The notes under the pieces: generated by a model
What the model saw: the letters and a program-made list of their open reading frames with translations, nothing else
The model's database searches: none
Told to the model about the DNA's origin: nothing
Source of the DNA: Asterias rubens
Taxonomy: Eukaryota; Echinodermata; Asteroidea; Forcipulatida; Asteriidae
Length of the DNA: 64,000 nucleotides
Direction: 5' to 3'
NCBI RefSeq assembly: GCF_902459465.1
Contig: NC_047073.1
Span: forward strand, 7,627,036 to 7,691,035
Shown: piece by piece, positions 34,107 to 46,600 of the stretch
Position numbering within the stretch: the first letter of the stretch is position 1
Layout of the letters: every line of letters starts with the position of its first letter
Made by a program: the position numbers and the translations under genes

Positions 34107-36077
34107 GACGCAAGTAGCAACAGAGAAAGGCAGACGGTGAGCAAGCCATGTCTTAAAGATGACCTGAAACTACTTTGCCTATTAAAAATAAAGGTTATTG
34201 TCTTCATCAGTTCGGTTCATTAGTTTTCACAGTGTCACAAATTATATCGAAAGTATATCTTTTCTACATCTATTTTATTTTTTTATTTTTTATTACCATT
34301 AGCAAACCTATACCTTAATGCGGATCCTTTATAGCTAGCTGCAGCATGCGTGGTGGCTAACCAAGGGCGTCGATCGCTACTGAAAATTGGGGGGGGGGGG
34401 GCGGGCGAGCAAGTTTTAAAAATACCTTACATTATTTTCACCCATACCATTACCTTTACGTTTAGATTCTGTGTTACACGTCTTCCCTATTTTTTTGTTT
34501 GACAAGGAGGCGAGTTACAAGGGGGTGATAATTAACAAGTACAACATCCGATGGAGTTTGGGAATGGGTTTCCCTCATGTAAAACCGAGATTCTATCAAA
34601 TTCAAACATCGTATGCAGAGTCTTTTTTAATTGTAACAACATCACGAAAGATTATTGGGTAAAATTTCGATTTGTTTTTTGTTTCCTTTCTTTTTCTTTT
34701 ATTTTAAGATATTTTACCTTCAAACTTACTACATTTTTTTACCGCGTGTATCAGCTGACCTGAGCCGAAATTCCCGTCCGGCGCAATGGGTCAACGCAAC
34801 CCCTCTCTTTCACACCATTTTAAAACATTTTGTATTATAGAGCCTATGTATTTGCTTTAGCTGTCCTTATTTAATATGTTTACTTGTATATACTGTTTTT
34901 GTGAACGTTATTGTCTTTGAATCTTGGCCGAATAAATAGTATTAAATAATAATAATGATCTTTAGAAGAGCTGACCGTGCAGTATGTTGTTCTTCTCGAA
35001 GTTTGGAGTCGAGTTTTGCTCATTGACATCAGGTTGGATTCTTCAATTTAAGATTTTCAGAAGCAAGGTTGTGATTGGACACTTATGTTGTCTAAATTTA
35101 TCTGTGCTCTTCTTCTTGCGAAATCCCTTTGACACGAAAGCCTCATCTGAACAATGGGCAAGCCGAGTAAGACTTTGCGGAGTAGCACTATATAGCGGTT
35201 GGTTGATATCCATTTTGCTTCTTTGACAGCTGAGCCCAAACTGCTCGGAGCTGCTCCTACGGATTTTACTGAATTTTGTGCCTTGTGTGATTGTCAAATA
35301 AAGGTAAAACATTTTGCACGCGCGTACACACACAAACTTCTGTCTGGATGCATCGTGTACCGAAATTTATCGTCATATGTCTGTATAAAGAAACGGAAAT
35401 AGGCCCCAAATACCATTCTGAGTGTGGTCCATCAGAACCATGATGATCAGAATAAAGATGAAATTGAAGAAGACATTTCACCGTCTGTCCGCAATTCTTT
35501 TATTTGAACAAACATTGTAATAATATCAAGAAAATTATGTATAGTTTATACTTTGTTGCATATTTTCTAATGACAGTCAATCAGAAAGTGGGGGGGGGGG
35601 GGGCATCTGATATCACAATGACTAGAATAAATATTGTCGTCTAGTTACTGAATCACAATTTCTTGATTTGTGCAACTCATAATCATAGACGTCAAACCAA
35701 TGTTTGTATGAGAGAGATTGGTTGTTGCCAGCTTGGTGTTTATATCCCCTTGTGGGAGTTTGATCCCTTGATGGGAAGATCATATAAACTAAACATATGC
35801 TGTCCCCCCCCCGTCTGAAAAGGGGGGGGGGGTCCCCCCGTCCCCCACCCATCGACGCCCTTGTGGCTAACACGAGCAGTGTAGACCCCCCCCCCCCCCT
35901 GCCCAGTGATGTTTAATACAATTGCAATCTTTGGAGTTGTAATTGAAAGGACCATACTCTAACTAATCTGACTGTGAAGTGAGTTTCACTCAACATGCTC
36001 AGAATATGTTGAATAAACCAAGGTGAAACTGTAGAGGACCCGTACATGAACCGCATCTTGTATGGGCATAATGAACA

Positions 36078-36114
36078 CTAGCGGGATGCCGCGCTTCGCG
36101 CGGCACCCCGCTAG
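36078..36114. repeat. GC-rich hairpin in AT-rich DNA
   Basis: Arms ctagcgggatgccgcg and cgcggcaccccgctag (16 bp, one mismatch) around the loop cttcg. Confidence 0.85.
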
Positions 36115-37825
36115 ATGAGGAGGATTCTAGTATATACAAATGTTGTGAAAGGTAATGTGGGGTAAGGGAGGTATTCTTAAAGGTAATAATCATTTCGTAG
36201 GATTGGATTAGAAATTGTATTTATAATCGGTATGGAATATTGTCATTTGTTGTATTTTGATAAATTAATTGTTGAGCGTGCACAACATAGGCCTAGATGT
36301 GGAACGTCGCCTCCCCTCCTAACCTTCTCTCTTGCGTTCTCCAACTAAAGGAATTGTAATTGAGCTTTAATATTGGGGAAGGGTGTACTTGGCAATGATG
36401 GTTCATGGCATGATATGTAAGGTTTTTCATGATCATTTAGTGTTGATCGAGCGGGCCAACGCATTATCTGTATAAATATGGATTATTTTTCGCCTCTTTT
36501 AGTTACGCATAGTTTTAATTCAATCGGCTTTTGTCATTGTATTAATTTTATTCACTGCACTGAGTATTTCAAGCTAAGATGACTGTAAGGGTAATTACTT
36601 CGTTGACTAAAAATATAGCACGTACACTGCTATAATGACACACTTACTTTGTGTTGAGCACATTGGGTATAATAGATGATAGCTGGGAAACTTTAGACTA
36701 TCTGCCAATCACCAAGAGAGGGCGCTCTTCACCAGGTAATGTCAACAACTTAGGAATAGGAGAAGCTTGAGTGACGGTCACTGACAGCAAATACCTTGTG
36801 TTTTGCGTGTTTTTGATTTTGTATTTTAGATTTAGCCAAACTGTATTTTGTTTTCATAACACATTGCCAGCATAAACCAAATTGTTCTGGAACAGGACGT
36901 ACTGGACACGAATTCCCCAAGGATAACAAGCGGTGTGCATGAGTTTTGGGGAGTGTTTCTTCTAGAGTAGGCCTATAGCAAAAATTCAAAAATGCTTACC
37001 TACCAAAACTTGAGAAGAAATCTGAAGTTTAGTTGTATGACAATGTATCTGATTTAATGTTCAAGAGGCTGAGAGACTTCTAAATATTTTGTGAGTATTT
37101 TTGAATTTTTAGCATTTACCATTGTTTGCTATAGTAGTTGTGCACCCTTACCTTGTAGGTCTGCTGCCCTCTAGTGGCAGAGCTTTCAAAAAGTCTCCCA
37201 CAATCCCTACAACAAAGCTGTGTAGCTCATGCACATAAATATCGCTCAGGCCTACCTCATACAATTTTGATCACCAAAAAGTACATGCCAGCCCAATTTC
37301 ATTTAATATCATGTCCATCATGCAGTATATGGTCGAATGTCGGCCGTTCAAAGTAAAGTAGCCTACACTCTAAAGATTCAAAGTATTTTACCTCAATCCT
37401 GTGATATCTCCTTTCATATTATAAGTCCACATTTTGTATCGCTATATTCAAAAGCAGTTTATTCAAACTGTCTGTGTGCGTGTTTTTCATCCAGTTTTGA
37501 AAAGTGCGCGCTCTCAATACAATTGCGTGCGTTAAACGCGCTTGCGCACGCGATGAGCACGCCATTATCGGAGTAATTTTGTTAACACCCCCCCCCCCCC
37601 CCCCCCTGTACAATTCAAATAACATGTAAAATTTATTTTCAAAAGTTGCACTTTGTGTTTTAGATACGGCTAAAAAACCGGCCGGAGCTAATGCCCCCGG
37701 TCTACGCAGGAAAAGAAGAAAGATACGACCAACTTTTGAAATGAAATTATCGCGTTATTAGTTGTAAATTGTAGGATTAATAGAACGACTCCCCAGAAAA
37801 GGTTACACTTTGCCTTTAACATTCT

Positions 37826-38066
37826 GGGCCCAATTTCATAGAAGCGAAGCACAAAATTTTGCTTAACCCCAAAAAATCCTGGCTTAAAATCAGATTACCG
37901 GCGAAGACTCCACTCAATTGTTATGCTTAGTGAACAACAGCTAATTACCAGTCACAATCAATGTATATGGCATATCATTTTGGCCAGTAACATGTGTAAA
38001 ATAAGCGAGCTGTTATCGTATTTAGCAAAAATTTTGCTTAATCAACTCTTTGAAATTGGCCCCTAC
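37826..38066. repeat. MITE of the gggcccaatttcat family
   Basis: Ends ggcccaatttcatagaagc and tttgaaattggcccc form terminal inverted repeats, with gcttaa/ttaagc-rich internal halves. Related copies lie at about 10148-10340, 12752-12953, 18510, 25915, 52934 and 58667. Confidence 0.75.
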
Positions 38067-38445
38067 TGTTATGGTCGTACAAATTCAAGCTTGTGATTTG
38101 GCAATTTGAATTTCAAAATAAGCGGTCATCGTCACTAAATGAAATTGTGTTTCAATTAAATTGTGTAACAACCGTTTGTACATTAACACCACAATTCAGT
38201 TTTTTGTTACTGCTAGTGTCTTTTATGTAAATAATTATTGATTAAAGTAAATAAACCATTAATAATAATAAATAATACCTATAGTTTAAGTTAAAATTTT
38301 CGTTTAATTTGCACTCTTACCAAAACAAAAAAAGGTGACAAAGACGCATTTATAAATTTCATTCATTTTGCTTTATTGACAATAAACATCGGCTTACATA
38401 ATGATTCGTTGTTAATAGGTCTAGGCCCCTATATATATTTAATAA

Positions 38446-38972
38446 GGGAGTCAATGTGTGGTGAGGAGGTTTTCAACTAATGGTTTAAACCCAACGAGAC
38501 CTGGTTCTTGATCATTTACCGAGACGAAGTCGAGGTAAATTATCAAGAACCAGGCCTCGCCGGGTTTAAACCACTAGTTGAAAACAGATTCAACACACTT
38601 TGATTCCCATTTATAAATACCTTTTCGGTCAAAAAAATGAACATTTTTCAATCAAAAAGTAAAATAAATGCAAAAATTATAATTGTTCAATGATTTCTTT
38701 CAACACAACACCCCTCCAGCTATCCCTCGGGTAAACAACTCCTTAGAGAATGCTGTGCGAGTCGCGCGTATCGCGTAATGTGGCACAACAGTCTCGGCCG
38801 TTGCTCTCGACCAATAGGAGTGAAGAAACTGTCTTGCAAGCACAGGCGCAAGCTCGCGTGTCACGCCCATGTTTCAACACTTTTTACTGATCATAAACAA
38901 AGGTTTATACACACCCACGTGACGCGCTCTCCACCAATAGGAATAGCGTAACTGTCTGAGGTATTTATGAAT
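38446..38972. repeat. Foldback element FB-A, copy 3
   Basis: The same structure as copies 1 and 2 in UROD: hairpin half (gggagtcaatgtgtggtgag...cacactttgattccc), then a tail with ccaatagg boxes, cacgtgacgcgctctccacc and the terminal ggtatttatgaat. Here it is intergenic. Confidence 0.85.
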
Positions 38973-39385
38973 AAACTTTAACTGTGTAATGTTTTTAAGT
39001 TTAGGAGATTAATTGTTTAAGGATTATGATAACATACAAGTCAACAAGATACAACAAGAAGTGTGTGAATTCATGAAATGATCCCTAGCCTTTTGAAACG
39101 AGTTAATGATTGATTGATTAAGTTAATTGACTGATTGTTTAATTTAGTAAAATAATATGTAGATGTGAACTTTTATTAACACACATTTTTTAAATGGAAG
39201 TGGTTTCATTATTTAAAGAGATGACTGATGTTTTGTTCATGTCACCAGCGCTGTATACCTTTACAATAGAATCAACCACGTAGTCTTTCAGAACAACATT
39301 TTACAAACCAACTGGATATTTTCAGAGCCACATCTTTTCCCAAGCAGAAACAGCTTATTATGAAATGCGGTGTATTCCAAGAGAT

Positions 39386-39391
39386 TTTATT
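39386..39391 (-). terminator. Poly(A) signal of the Cys-rich secreted gene
   Basis: AATAAA on the minus strand (TTTATT on plus), about 56 bases past the stop codon at 39447. Confidence 0.6.
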
Positions 39392-39446
39392 TTCTACTTT
39401 CAGAATGCATGTCCTAAAACTCACAACTTATGACAGACGACACAGA

Positions 39447-40994
39447 TTAACATCCCATAGGCGAGCAATCCTGCGCACACATTGGATTGTGCAAATACAC
39501 AGGGCTATAACCAGGGAATGATATCGCCCAGCAGCAGAGTTCAGTGATGTACTGCCACGACCTTCCACCACAGACACTGGGGTCGTACGAAGCGTACACG
39601 TAGATCTTGTTGCTGGGTGGGGCGTTACGCCTGACGATCTCACAGGCGTTCGGACCGGACCCACTGGTGAAGTGGCTACTCGGGTTGGCTGCGGTTCCGA
39701 GCCATACGTGGGCTCGGTTGAGGCAATCGTTGGGGCAGTTCCCGTTGACCCGTTTGCAGCCTACGCTCAGCCAGTTGGTGTAGGAGGGGTTTGGGAGGTC
39801 ATAGAGAACGGGGAGGCTGTCGATGCTATCCCCGGTGACGAGACGAGAAGTGCTGTACCGAAGATCACAGAAACACCTGTTATGGGGAGAAGGACATTCG
39901 GCAATTAGAAATCAGGCAATTTGCAAAAAGAGTTGTGTTATTGCATTGGTTATTGTAAAACAAGGGAAATTTTCCACTCCAGTGGTGGTATCTCAACAGG
40001 TGTCCCATATCTCTGCCATTCCAAGGCTCATTCCAACCTTGTAAAATACAACATACACATTCCTTGGCTATGGCCTCAAGGTCCCAGTACGTTTACCATT
40101 TTAAATGGTAAAACCTCCTTGCTCTGTGATCTAACCTTACTCTATATAGGAAACAATGTCACCAATCATAAATGTTATTTCTCTGTGACATCATTTCTAA
40201 ATCACGAGTTCACTAACTTTGTATGGAACCATAAACCATCTCCACACCATCACCCTCGGTCTCAACTATACTCGTTATCCCTTCGAAGTTCCCTCTTGCT
40301 TTTTTATAGTGCAAAAGAGTAGACTCGCCAGTATCCAGTATCTCTTATTGTTCTACTGTCAAAGTCACGTATACCATGAAGGAAACTTCATCATACGGAG
40401 AAATTTCCTCCAGGCTTATACTATAGATACAAATATCCCAAACTAGTAATTTAAACTTCATACAACGCCGAAATTTATCCAACCCCGACCGAATAATGAT
40501 TAAATATTATGTAATGAAAGAGGAGATCCGTCGCTATATAAGGTGATGCTAATCATTTTGGTGATAGAGCAAGGATGGTCTAAATCTTCACTTAAAAACA
40601 TTCTTCTTATGAACTCCCTGTATAATGTGCGAATAATTGCAATGAAACACTGTCTGGTAAATATTATAACCTACTCCTATAGAACCATGATGTTCGTTCC
40701 GCTACCGATAGCGAAACGAACAACGTTATTACGATAGCATATAAATATTATACGAGTATAGGAGAAGTAATTAAAGTACCCCAACAGTTAACTGTTTACA
40801 GAGAACGGTTTTATCTTCATCGTCGGCCAGCACAAATAACACATTTAACTGTTACACTTTACAGCATGAGAGCATCTTGGTGCATGAAGTAGGAACTAAA
40901 CATTTACTTACGTTTTTCGATCAGCTTCAGTGCAGACAATCAAGGCAGCGACCAGGATGGCCCAAGCTCCACCAGAGAAGTTTCCAAAATGCAT
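39447..40994 (-). CDS. Small secreted cysteine-rich protein, family not recognised
   Basis: Two exons: 40912-40994 (start ATG) and 39447-39876 (stop TAA), joined AC|G in phase with donor gtaagt and acceptor taacag, giving 170 aa. The N-terminus MHFGNFSGGAWAILVAALIV followed by CTEADRK is a good signal peptide, cleaved probably near TEA-D. The mature part has 12 cysteines: CFC, VGC, NCPNDC, NAC, SVC, ELCCW, MCAQDC and the C-terminal MGC. An even count suggests six disulfides. It also has several Tyr, Asn and Pro, no membrane span and no Lys-Arg processing site of note. A TATA box (41088-41095) and a close poly(A) signal mark a compact gene, isolated from neighbours by more than 2 kb each side. 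I do not recognise the family and propose no function beyond secretion. Confidence 0.8.
39877..40911. other. Intron of the Cys-rich gene
   Basis: The only structures seen are a short hairpin near 40690-40720 (gttcgtt...cgaaacgaac) inside a wider inverted pair (tactcctata / tataggagaagta, about 40671-40770). No other exon is seen. Confidence 0.5.
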
Positions 40995-41087
40995 CTTGTT
41001 GTAATTTAGTTAGTGGTTGATGGCAATAGTGGTCCTGTACTGAGGCCGGTGTCTGAAAATGTGCCAGCTGCTAGAGATGGGGCCCGG

Positions 41088-41095
41088 TATTTATA
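41088..41095 (-). promoter_or_regulatory. TATA box of the Cys-rich secreted gene
   Basis: TATAAATA on the minus strand, 93 bases before the ATG, leaving room for a 60-70-base 5'UTR. Confidence 0.65.
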
Positions 41096-41099
41096 GGTT

Positions 41100-43456
41100 C
41101 GCCGAGGCGAGAACGCTGTGGTGGCCATGGAGAACCAGGATATGTTGGTTAAAGGTAAGGTGTCGACCTTTCAATTATTGTTGATAAACAAACCGCCCTG
41201 GTGGGCCTATAAAACACTCAATCATAATAAAGATGTGTTATAACCATAAAGGTCTCTGCACTAGCATGTACAAAATATAATAGTCAAAACAACACAACTA
41301 ATATAGTCACATGAGACATGATTTTAATGAATTAGTCAAAATATGTCTAGTATGACTAACTAGTTTTGTTTTGACTAATATATTTTTGAGAGATCTCTGT
41401 TAAACTTTGCTCTATGCTCTATGTTACCAAAGTCAAATTTATTTTGTCTGCAAAAATACCCCTATAAGTTGCTTTGTATTCAACAAAATCAACACAATTT
41501 TGAATATCATTTTTAGTAAAGATTTTTGTTGTTGCATTTTTATGGATTTCCCGATATATTTTGTTCAACCTGGGTTGTCAAAAACTCGGGCTGTGACGTT
41601 GTATAAGTATAAAGTTTTATGCCGAGTAATTGGTATCTGAAAAGCGTTACTGTTAGAAACGTTTCTCAGATTGGATTCCCATGAGGATTTTTGTTCCGGT
41701 TGGACATAGGCCTATAAATGTCATTATAGTAAAATGACATTTTTTAATGAAATTTACGAATGTAACCCCATTTAATACCAATGAAACGTTCCAAAAACTT
41801 TGCCCTTAAATCTTCACCGACTATTGTCACTCTTCCCATAACTTTCACCAAGAATCAAATGCCTTGAAAGATCATTTACGTAACATGTAAGCTTTGTGCA
41901 CATCAACAAGCGTTTCTTATCGTCGTAAACAAGGATAGTATTACACCACAGGAAGGGTATAATTATAACCTGGGCCGATGGGGAAAACCAGGGGAACCCA
42001 CAGTATCCGGTCTTGACGCGACGCCAAGGATTTCCGGTTTCAAAATTACTTTTGCAGAAAATAATTGATAATAATGGCTATTATCTTATTATTTAACGGT
42101 AGTGCATTGCAGGAGCCTAATGCGCCAGCGCAACATAACAGAACATAAAACAATTATGATCACAGGCTCAGGCCCACGCCTACAGGTAGTTTCATCAGCA
42201 GTGGCGATTGCGCACTCGATGGGCAAGCTGGTAAAGGGAGGACGAAGACCCCCACATACCGCCCAATAAACAAAATCACCAAAATCGAACAAGAAGGCAA
42301 AAAGACGCACAAAAAGCTTAACTTACCATAAATTTGACGTTCATCTTCAACAACATTTTAGCACCTCCTCTCCTTCCACAGGAGGCCCATAGCTTCCTCT
42401 CCATGGACCTCCCCAACAACAGAAAGCTGGCTACTACACGCGCCTGATTTGTTTCGTATTCCACCGGTTTTGACTTTTGTATAGTGTTTTTTATGCACTG
42501 GACACTGTTGAATATTGCTGAAAATAATTGTTAGCACAAAAACCTACTTGGTAGGCCTCTACCAAGCAAATGGAGAGCTGTTGATAGTATAAAACATTGT
42601 GAGAAACGGATTTTTTTCACTAAAATATTTGAATTTGATTTTTTCAGAATTAGAATTTGAGGTCCCGAACAAGCATCTGAATGCACTTTTTATAGCTCCA
42701 TGGTGGGGATGGTGTGACAAGGGCCTGTTTTTTCTTCCATTATATATCTCGCAACTTCGACGACAAATACTTGAGTTCAAATTTTCACAGGTTTGTTTTG
42801 ATCTTTGACAATGGGTGTCCAGTATCTTAGCTTTGAAATGTACTGTTCAATGTTCCAATTAGGGTATGCACGTGAGACATTCCATCACGGACCGCCCAAT
42901 AAGATCCGGTTACGCATCCGGGTTGGCTTTTCCTTCCTCCGTGCTTCGAGGTAGCTACCTCCGTGCTTCAACAAGACAAGAATTCCTCCATGGGTTAGGC
43001 AAGATTCAACGACATCTCTTAAAAAAATAAAAAAATAAAATGGGTCTTTCACACCCGAAGGACTTGGGTCTGTGTGCAACAATAGTTGTACAAGCGATAT
43101 GCCTTCTTCAAATTGGGTGATAATGACCAACAAGAAAGAGTGTTCTATTATGGCCTAACCGTATAGTTTATTGCCCCATGGTCCTACCATGGTCCTACCA
43201 TTATAGCTCCATGGTCGGACCCTACCAAAAAAAAGGTAAAACAGTCCACAATTTCCACATTTCTTCCACAATATTCAATGATCAAGTATTATTTAGTTCG
43301 AAACAATATTCAAATGGTTCGATTCACACTGCCTCGAGTGTGCAAAAGAAAACTTCGAACCGGCAGAACATTAGGGCAAAGGTCGTTGCGGCGTCACATG
43401 AAAACAACTGCAAATAAAACAGTCGTCGGATAAAGAACTAGATATTACAGGCAAAA
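41100..43456. other. Intergenic region before DMAP1
   Basis: It contains a degenerate MITE at about 42490-42825 (actggacactgttgaat...gacaatgggtgtccagt) and gctccatgg-type short repeats near 42690 and 43170-43215. A possible minus-strand short exon lies at 42327-42356 (see findings). No definite gene. Confidence 0.45.
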
Positions 43457-43468
43457 CAAAATGGCGGA
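43457..43468 (+). promoter_or_regulatory. YY1-like motif at DMAP1 promoter
   Basis: The sequence aaaatggcggat fits the YY1 consensus (AAnATGGCGG) often found just at or downstream of transcription starts of housekeeping genes. It lies about 160 bases before the DMAP1 ATG. Inference from motif and position only. Confidence 0.5.
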
Positions 43469-43619
43469 TCACAAGGAGTAGGACGTTGTCTGCGCTACGT
43501 GAGGGTTTTCATTTAATACCGTGTGCAACCTGTTAGTTTGTGTTTTGTCTGTAAACCGACCATCCATCGTACATCACCGAAACCAACTTGAGCACATTCT
43601 GCGTTCAATTTTGCACAAA

Positions 43620-46600
43620 ATGTCTGACGTTAGGGACATTTTTGAGTGGGATGTTGACGTACAGGCAGAGCCAGGAACTGCGCCGCCGCCGAGCGCGTCG
43701 ACCTCCTCGACCGCCGTCAACAGCACCGAGACCACGGCACAACAAGTACGGAAGAAAGATGAGATCATTGGCATTATTGGCTCACATTCATCAGAGAAAA
43801 AACAGGTTGGTTGGAGCACTAATTCTACCTCCATGGTTGGAGCATGGAGGTTGAAATCCTGAAAAATTAAGTTTAATTAATCTAACTTTCCCATTGTTAA
43901 CATGTTAAAGGCAGTGGACACTATCTATTGGTAATTACTCAAAATAATTATAAGCATAAAAAAAACCTTTCTTTGTGAAATTGTGACGAGTAATGGGGAG
44001 AGGTTGATAGTATAAAACATTGTGAGAAACGGCTCCCTCTGAAGTGCCATAGTTTTCGAGAAAGTTTTTGAGGTCTCAAAATCAACCATCTAAACGTACA
44101 CAACTTCGTGTGACAAGGGTGTTTTTTCTTTCATTATTATCTCGCAACTTCGATAACCGATTGAGCTCAAATTTTCACAGGTTAGTTATTTTATGCATAT
44201 GTTGAGATACACCAACTGTGAAGGCTGTTCTTTGACAATTACCAATAGTGTCCACTGCCTTAAAGTCTGTCGGTTGGATTGCAAGAATATTTCCTTTTAA
44301 ATATTGTTTACTTTTTGTGAAATTGTGCCTATTTAAATTTTATAATTTTTTAAACAAATTAATAAATTAATTTCCTTATTAAATTGTTTTAAAAACAGGT
44401 AAATATAATTATGATTTATGTTCTTGTAATTGTTTAAAACCCTGCATATTTGTGTAATTTTGATTGTATTTTGTTTGTATTGTGTCTGTCTTGTTGTTAC
44501 ACTTTCGTCCTGTTTATGGCAAATCAGCTGTAAAAAAAATCAAAATATGGGGGATTGGAAAAAAAAGCTGGAACATGTTGGATTACTACTAGAACTACGA
44601 TCGTTGTGAATATACGATCGATAGCAGAACAAACCTCATAGTTCTAGGAGTAAGGTTGGATATGTTGGATGATGTGTACATGTGCGTTTGAAGTGAATTT
44701 TGACTTGTTTTCTTTCTTCTCTGATATCCGAGACTGTCTGGCTGTACAGAGTTTCTATTTTGAATATTGCATTCAAGTGGGACTGCTGGGAAGTGCTATT
44801 TCAAGACATGAATACCCAAACCTCCGGAATTATGCATAGTGGTTGGATATTTCATCTTTGATAGGGCAAGGCTACTTCTAGAAACTAATGCTCCCCGTCA
44901 GCCTTATTTAAGTTTATAGTTCATAGTAACAGAAACCATGGCCTATGTTTTGAATCAACATGTAGCCTATTTAGTGGGAGATTGCTCAATAATAAACTTG
45001 AACATTCTTTGCAAACAGAAATCAAAGAAAAACCATGAGTCCACATTTAAGAGACCTGAGGGTATGCACAGAGAGGTATATGCCCTGCTCTACTCCGACA
45101 ACAAGTAAGTTTTAAATTTAATTATACAATTAATTTTAACAATAACACATGGAACAACCCCCCCCCCCCACCTTAAAACTTACAATTACAATGTTTAAAT
45201 TGGATGAAATATAATTTTTCATTCATTTTGGTTTGAACAAAGACAAATTGACTAGAGATCGATCTTTTTCCTCCAGGCTAAATCCGGATGTCCTAGGCTC
45301 AAATCCAGCTGTTGACAAATTTTCTTTCAACCCAAAGTAAAGAAGAGATTATGTTAGTCTGAAGGTACAGGGATTCAATTTGTAGTTTGTCAATGACCTC
45401 ATTACAAAAGTTGAGAATTATGATCATTGATGAATTTGCTGCCAATTTATTATGAACCCTCCCTCCCTCTCCCAAGCCAGGGGTTGGTCCAGGGAAATTT
45501 TAAACTAATGGGTGATTGTTAGGCTACATCAACAACATACATTCCTTTGTCGGCTTTTTGGAATTAGTGGGCACCTAGTCCCCCACACCCAGATTGTGTA
45601 TTCCTATTAGGGATTATTTTTCCTGTGTGGACATATTCGCTCCAGATTATTGGTGATACAGTATCACAACCATATTGAAATGAAATTTTCACATGTTCGT
45701 TTTATTGTACACACTTACACAGGGCTGTATGCTTCGTTTTTGAAAGGGCAAGGGCACCAAGGCAATTTTCTCTTTGGCAAGGGCACCCTATGAGGAAATT
45801 GTAAATTTCTACTGGAGCATTTCATGGGCACCAAGGCAATGGCAAGGGGCAACGGAGGCAATCGCCTTCGTTGCCTCCGTGAAGTATCAGGCCTGCTTAC
45901 ATTTCTTAAAACAAGCAGTCTGTGCAGTTTCAGACTTTTTATATTGTGAGCACATACATTAAGAAGTTTGTCTCATCTGTTGTTGTTTTCTTCGGTGATT
46001 TCATCTACTTTCGATAATGACCTTGGTTCTCTATTACGACTTTGTTGGATTTGTAGGGATCCTCCAGCGCTAATACCATCGGATTCCAACCAGGGTTATA
46101 AACAGATGAAAGCAAAGTTAGGACGGAGTAAAGTTCGACCCTGGAAGCGGATGTCATTCACAAATCCTGCCAGAAAGGTAGGTTGATATGTGAAAATTGT
46201 AAACAAAAAAAATATATATCCTCCTCTTACCAGTTTTCACAGTATTATGCCTTTTTCCTCGAATTGGGATAAAAATAATGATGCCATATATCAACCGATG
46301 CCCTAATTATCTTCATTTGTTAATATGAAGTATGCAAACATATTAAAACTTGATGGACATTGAAATGTTCACACCACACACCGATCTTTTATGACTTCAA
46401 CTGACCCCATTTGTTTTGAGTTTTTCCTGTTTTCACGGCAAACAAGAAAGTATGGTTTCCCGGTGAAGCCATACATGAAAGAAACATCTGCAGTGACTAC
46501 AACTGTTCTTTGAGACTCTGTCTATGACTCTATAGCCAGCAGTTGTCTTCATTTTATTCAAAATATTTTTTCATTAAATATTAAAAAATACCATGGTAAC

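Larger units (their letters stand above)
34208..38445. other. Intergenic region, repeat-rich, no gene recognised
   Basis: Homopolymer G or C runs lie at about 34388, 35590, 35805-35840, 35887 and 37583-37605. A hairpin is at 36078-36114. A MITE of the gggcccaatttcat type lies at 37826-38066. ORFs of 60-96 codons on either strand (for example 34984-35226, 35043-35333) lack family signatures or consistent splice sites. A 5' exon of the minus-strand membrane-protein gene could hide here. Confidence 0.45.

Noticed and set aside
33659..34223. Long overlapping ORFs on both strands in the repeat (Ser/Gly/Pro, Trp/Phe and Asn/Gln-rich versions)
   Set aside because: A repeat in which all frames lack stops. 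Only the minus frame reading EPTGEP connects in phase to a downstream exon, though the signal-peptide frame is kept as a finding.
34984..35333. Opposed ORFs (plus 80 codons, minus 96 codons)
   Set aside because: Neither shows a family motif; splice sites linking either to a neighbouring gene were not convincing.
35403..35480. Hydrophobic minus-strand stretch (FFNFIFILIIMVLMDHTQNG) as a 5' membrane exon
   Set aside because: An in-frame stop lies just upstream and there is no initiator ATG or acceptor in phase.
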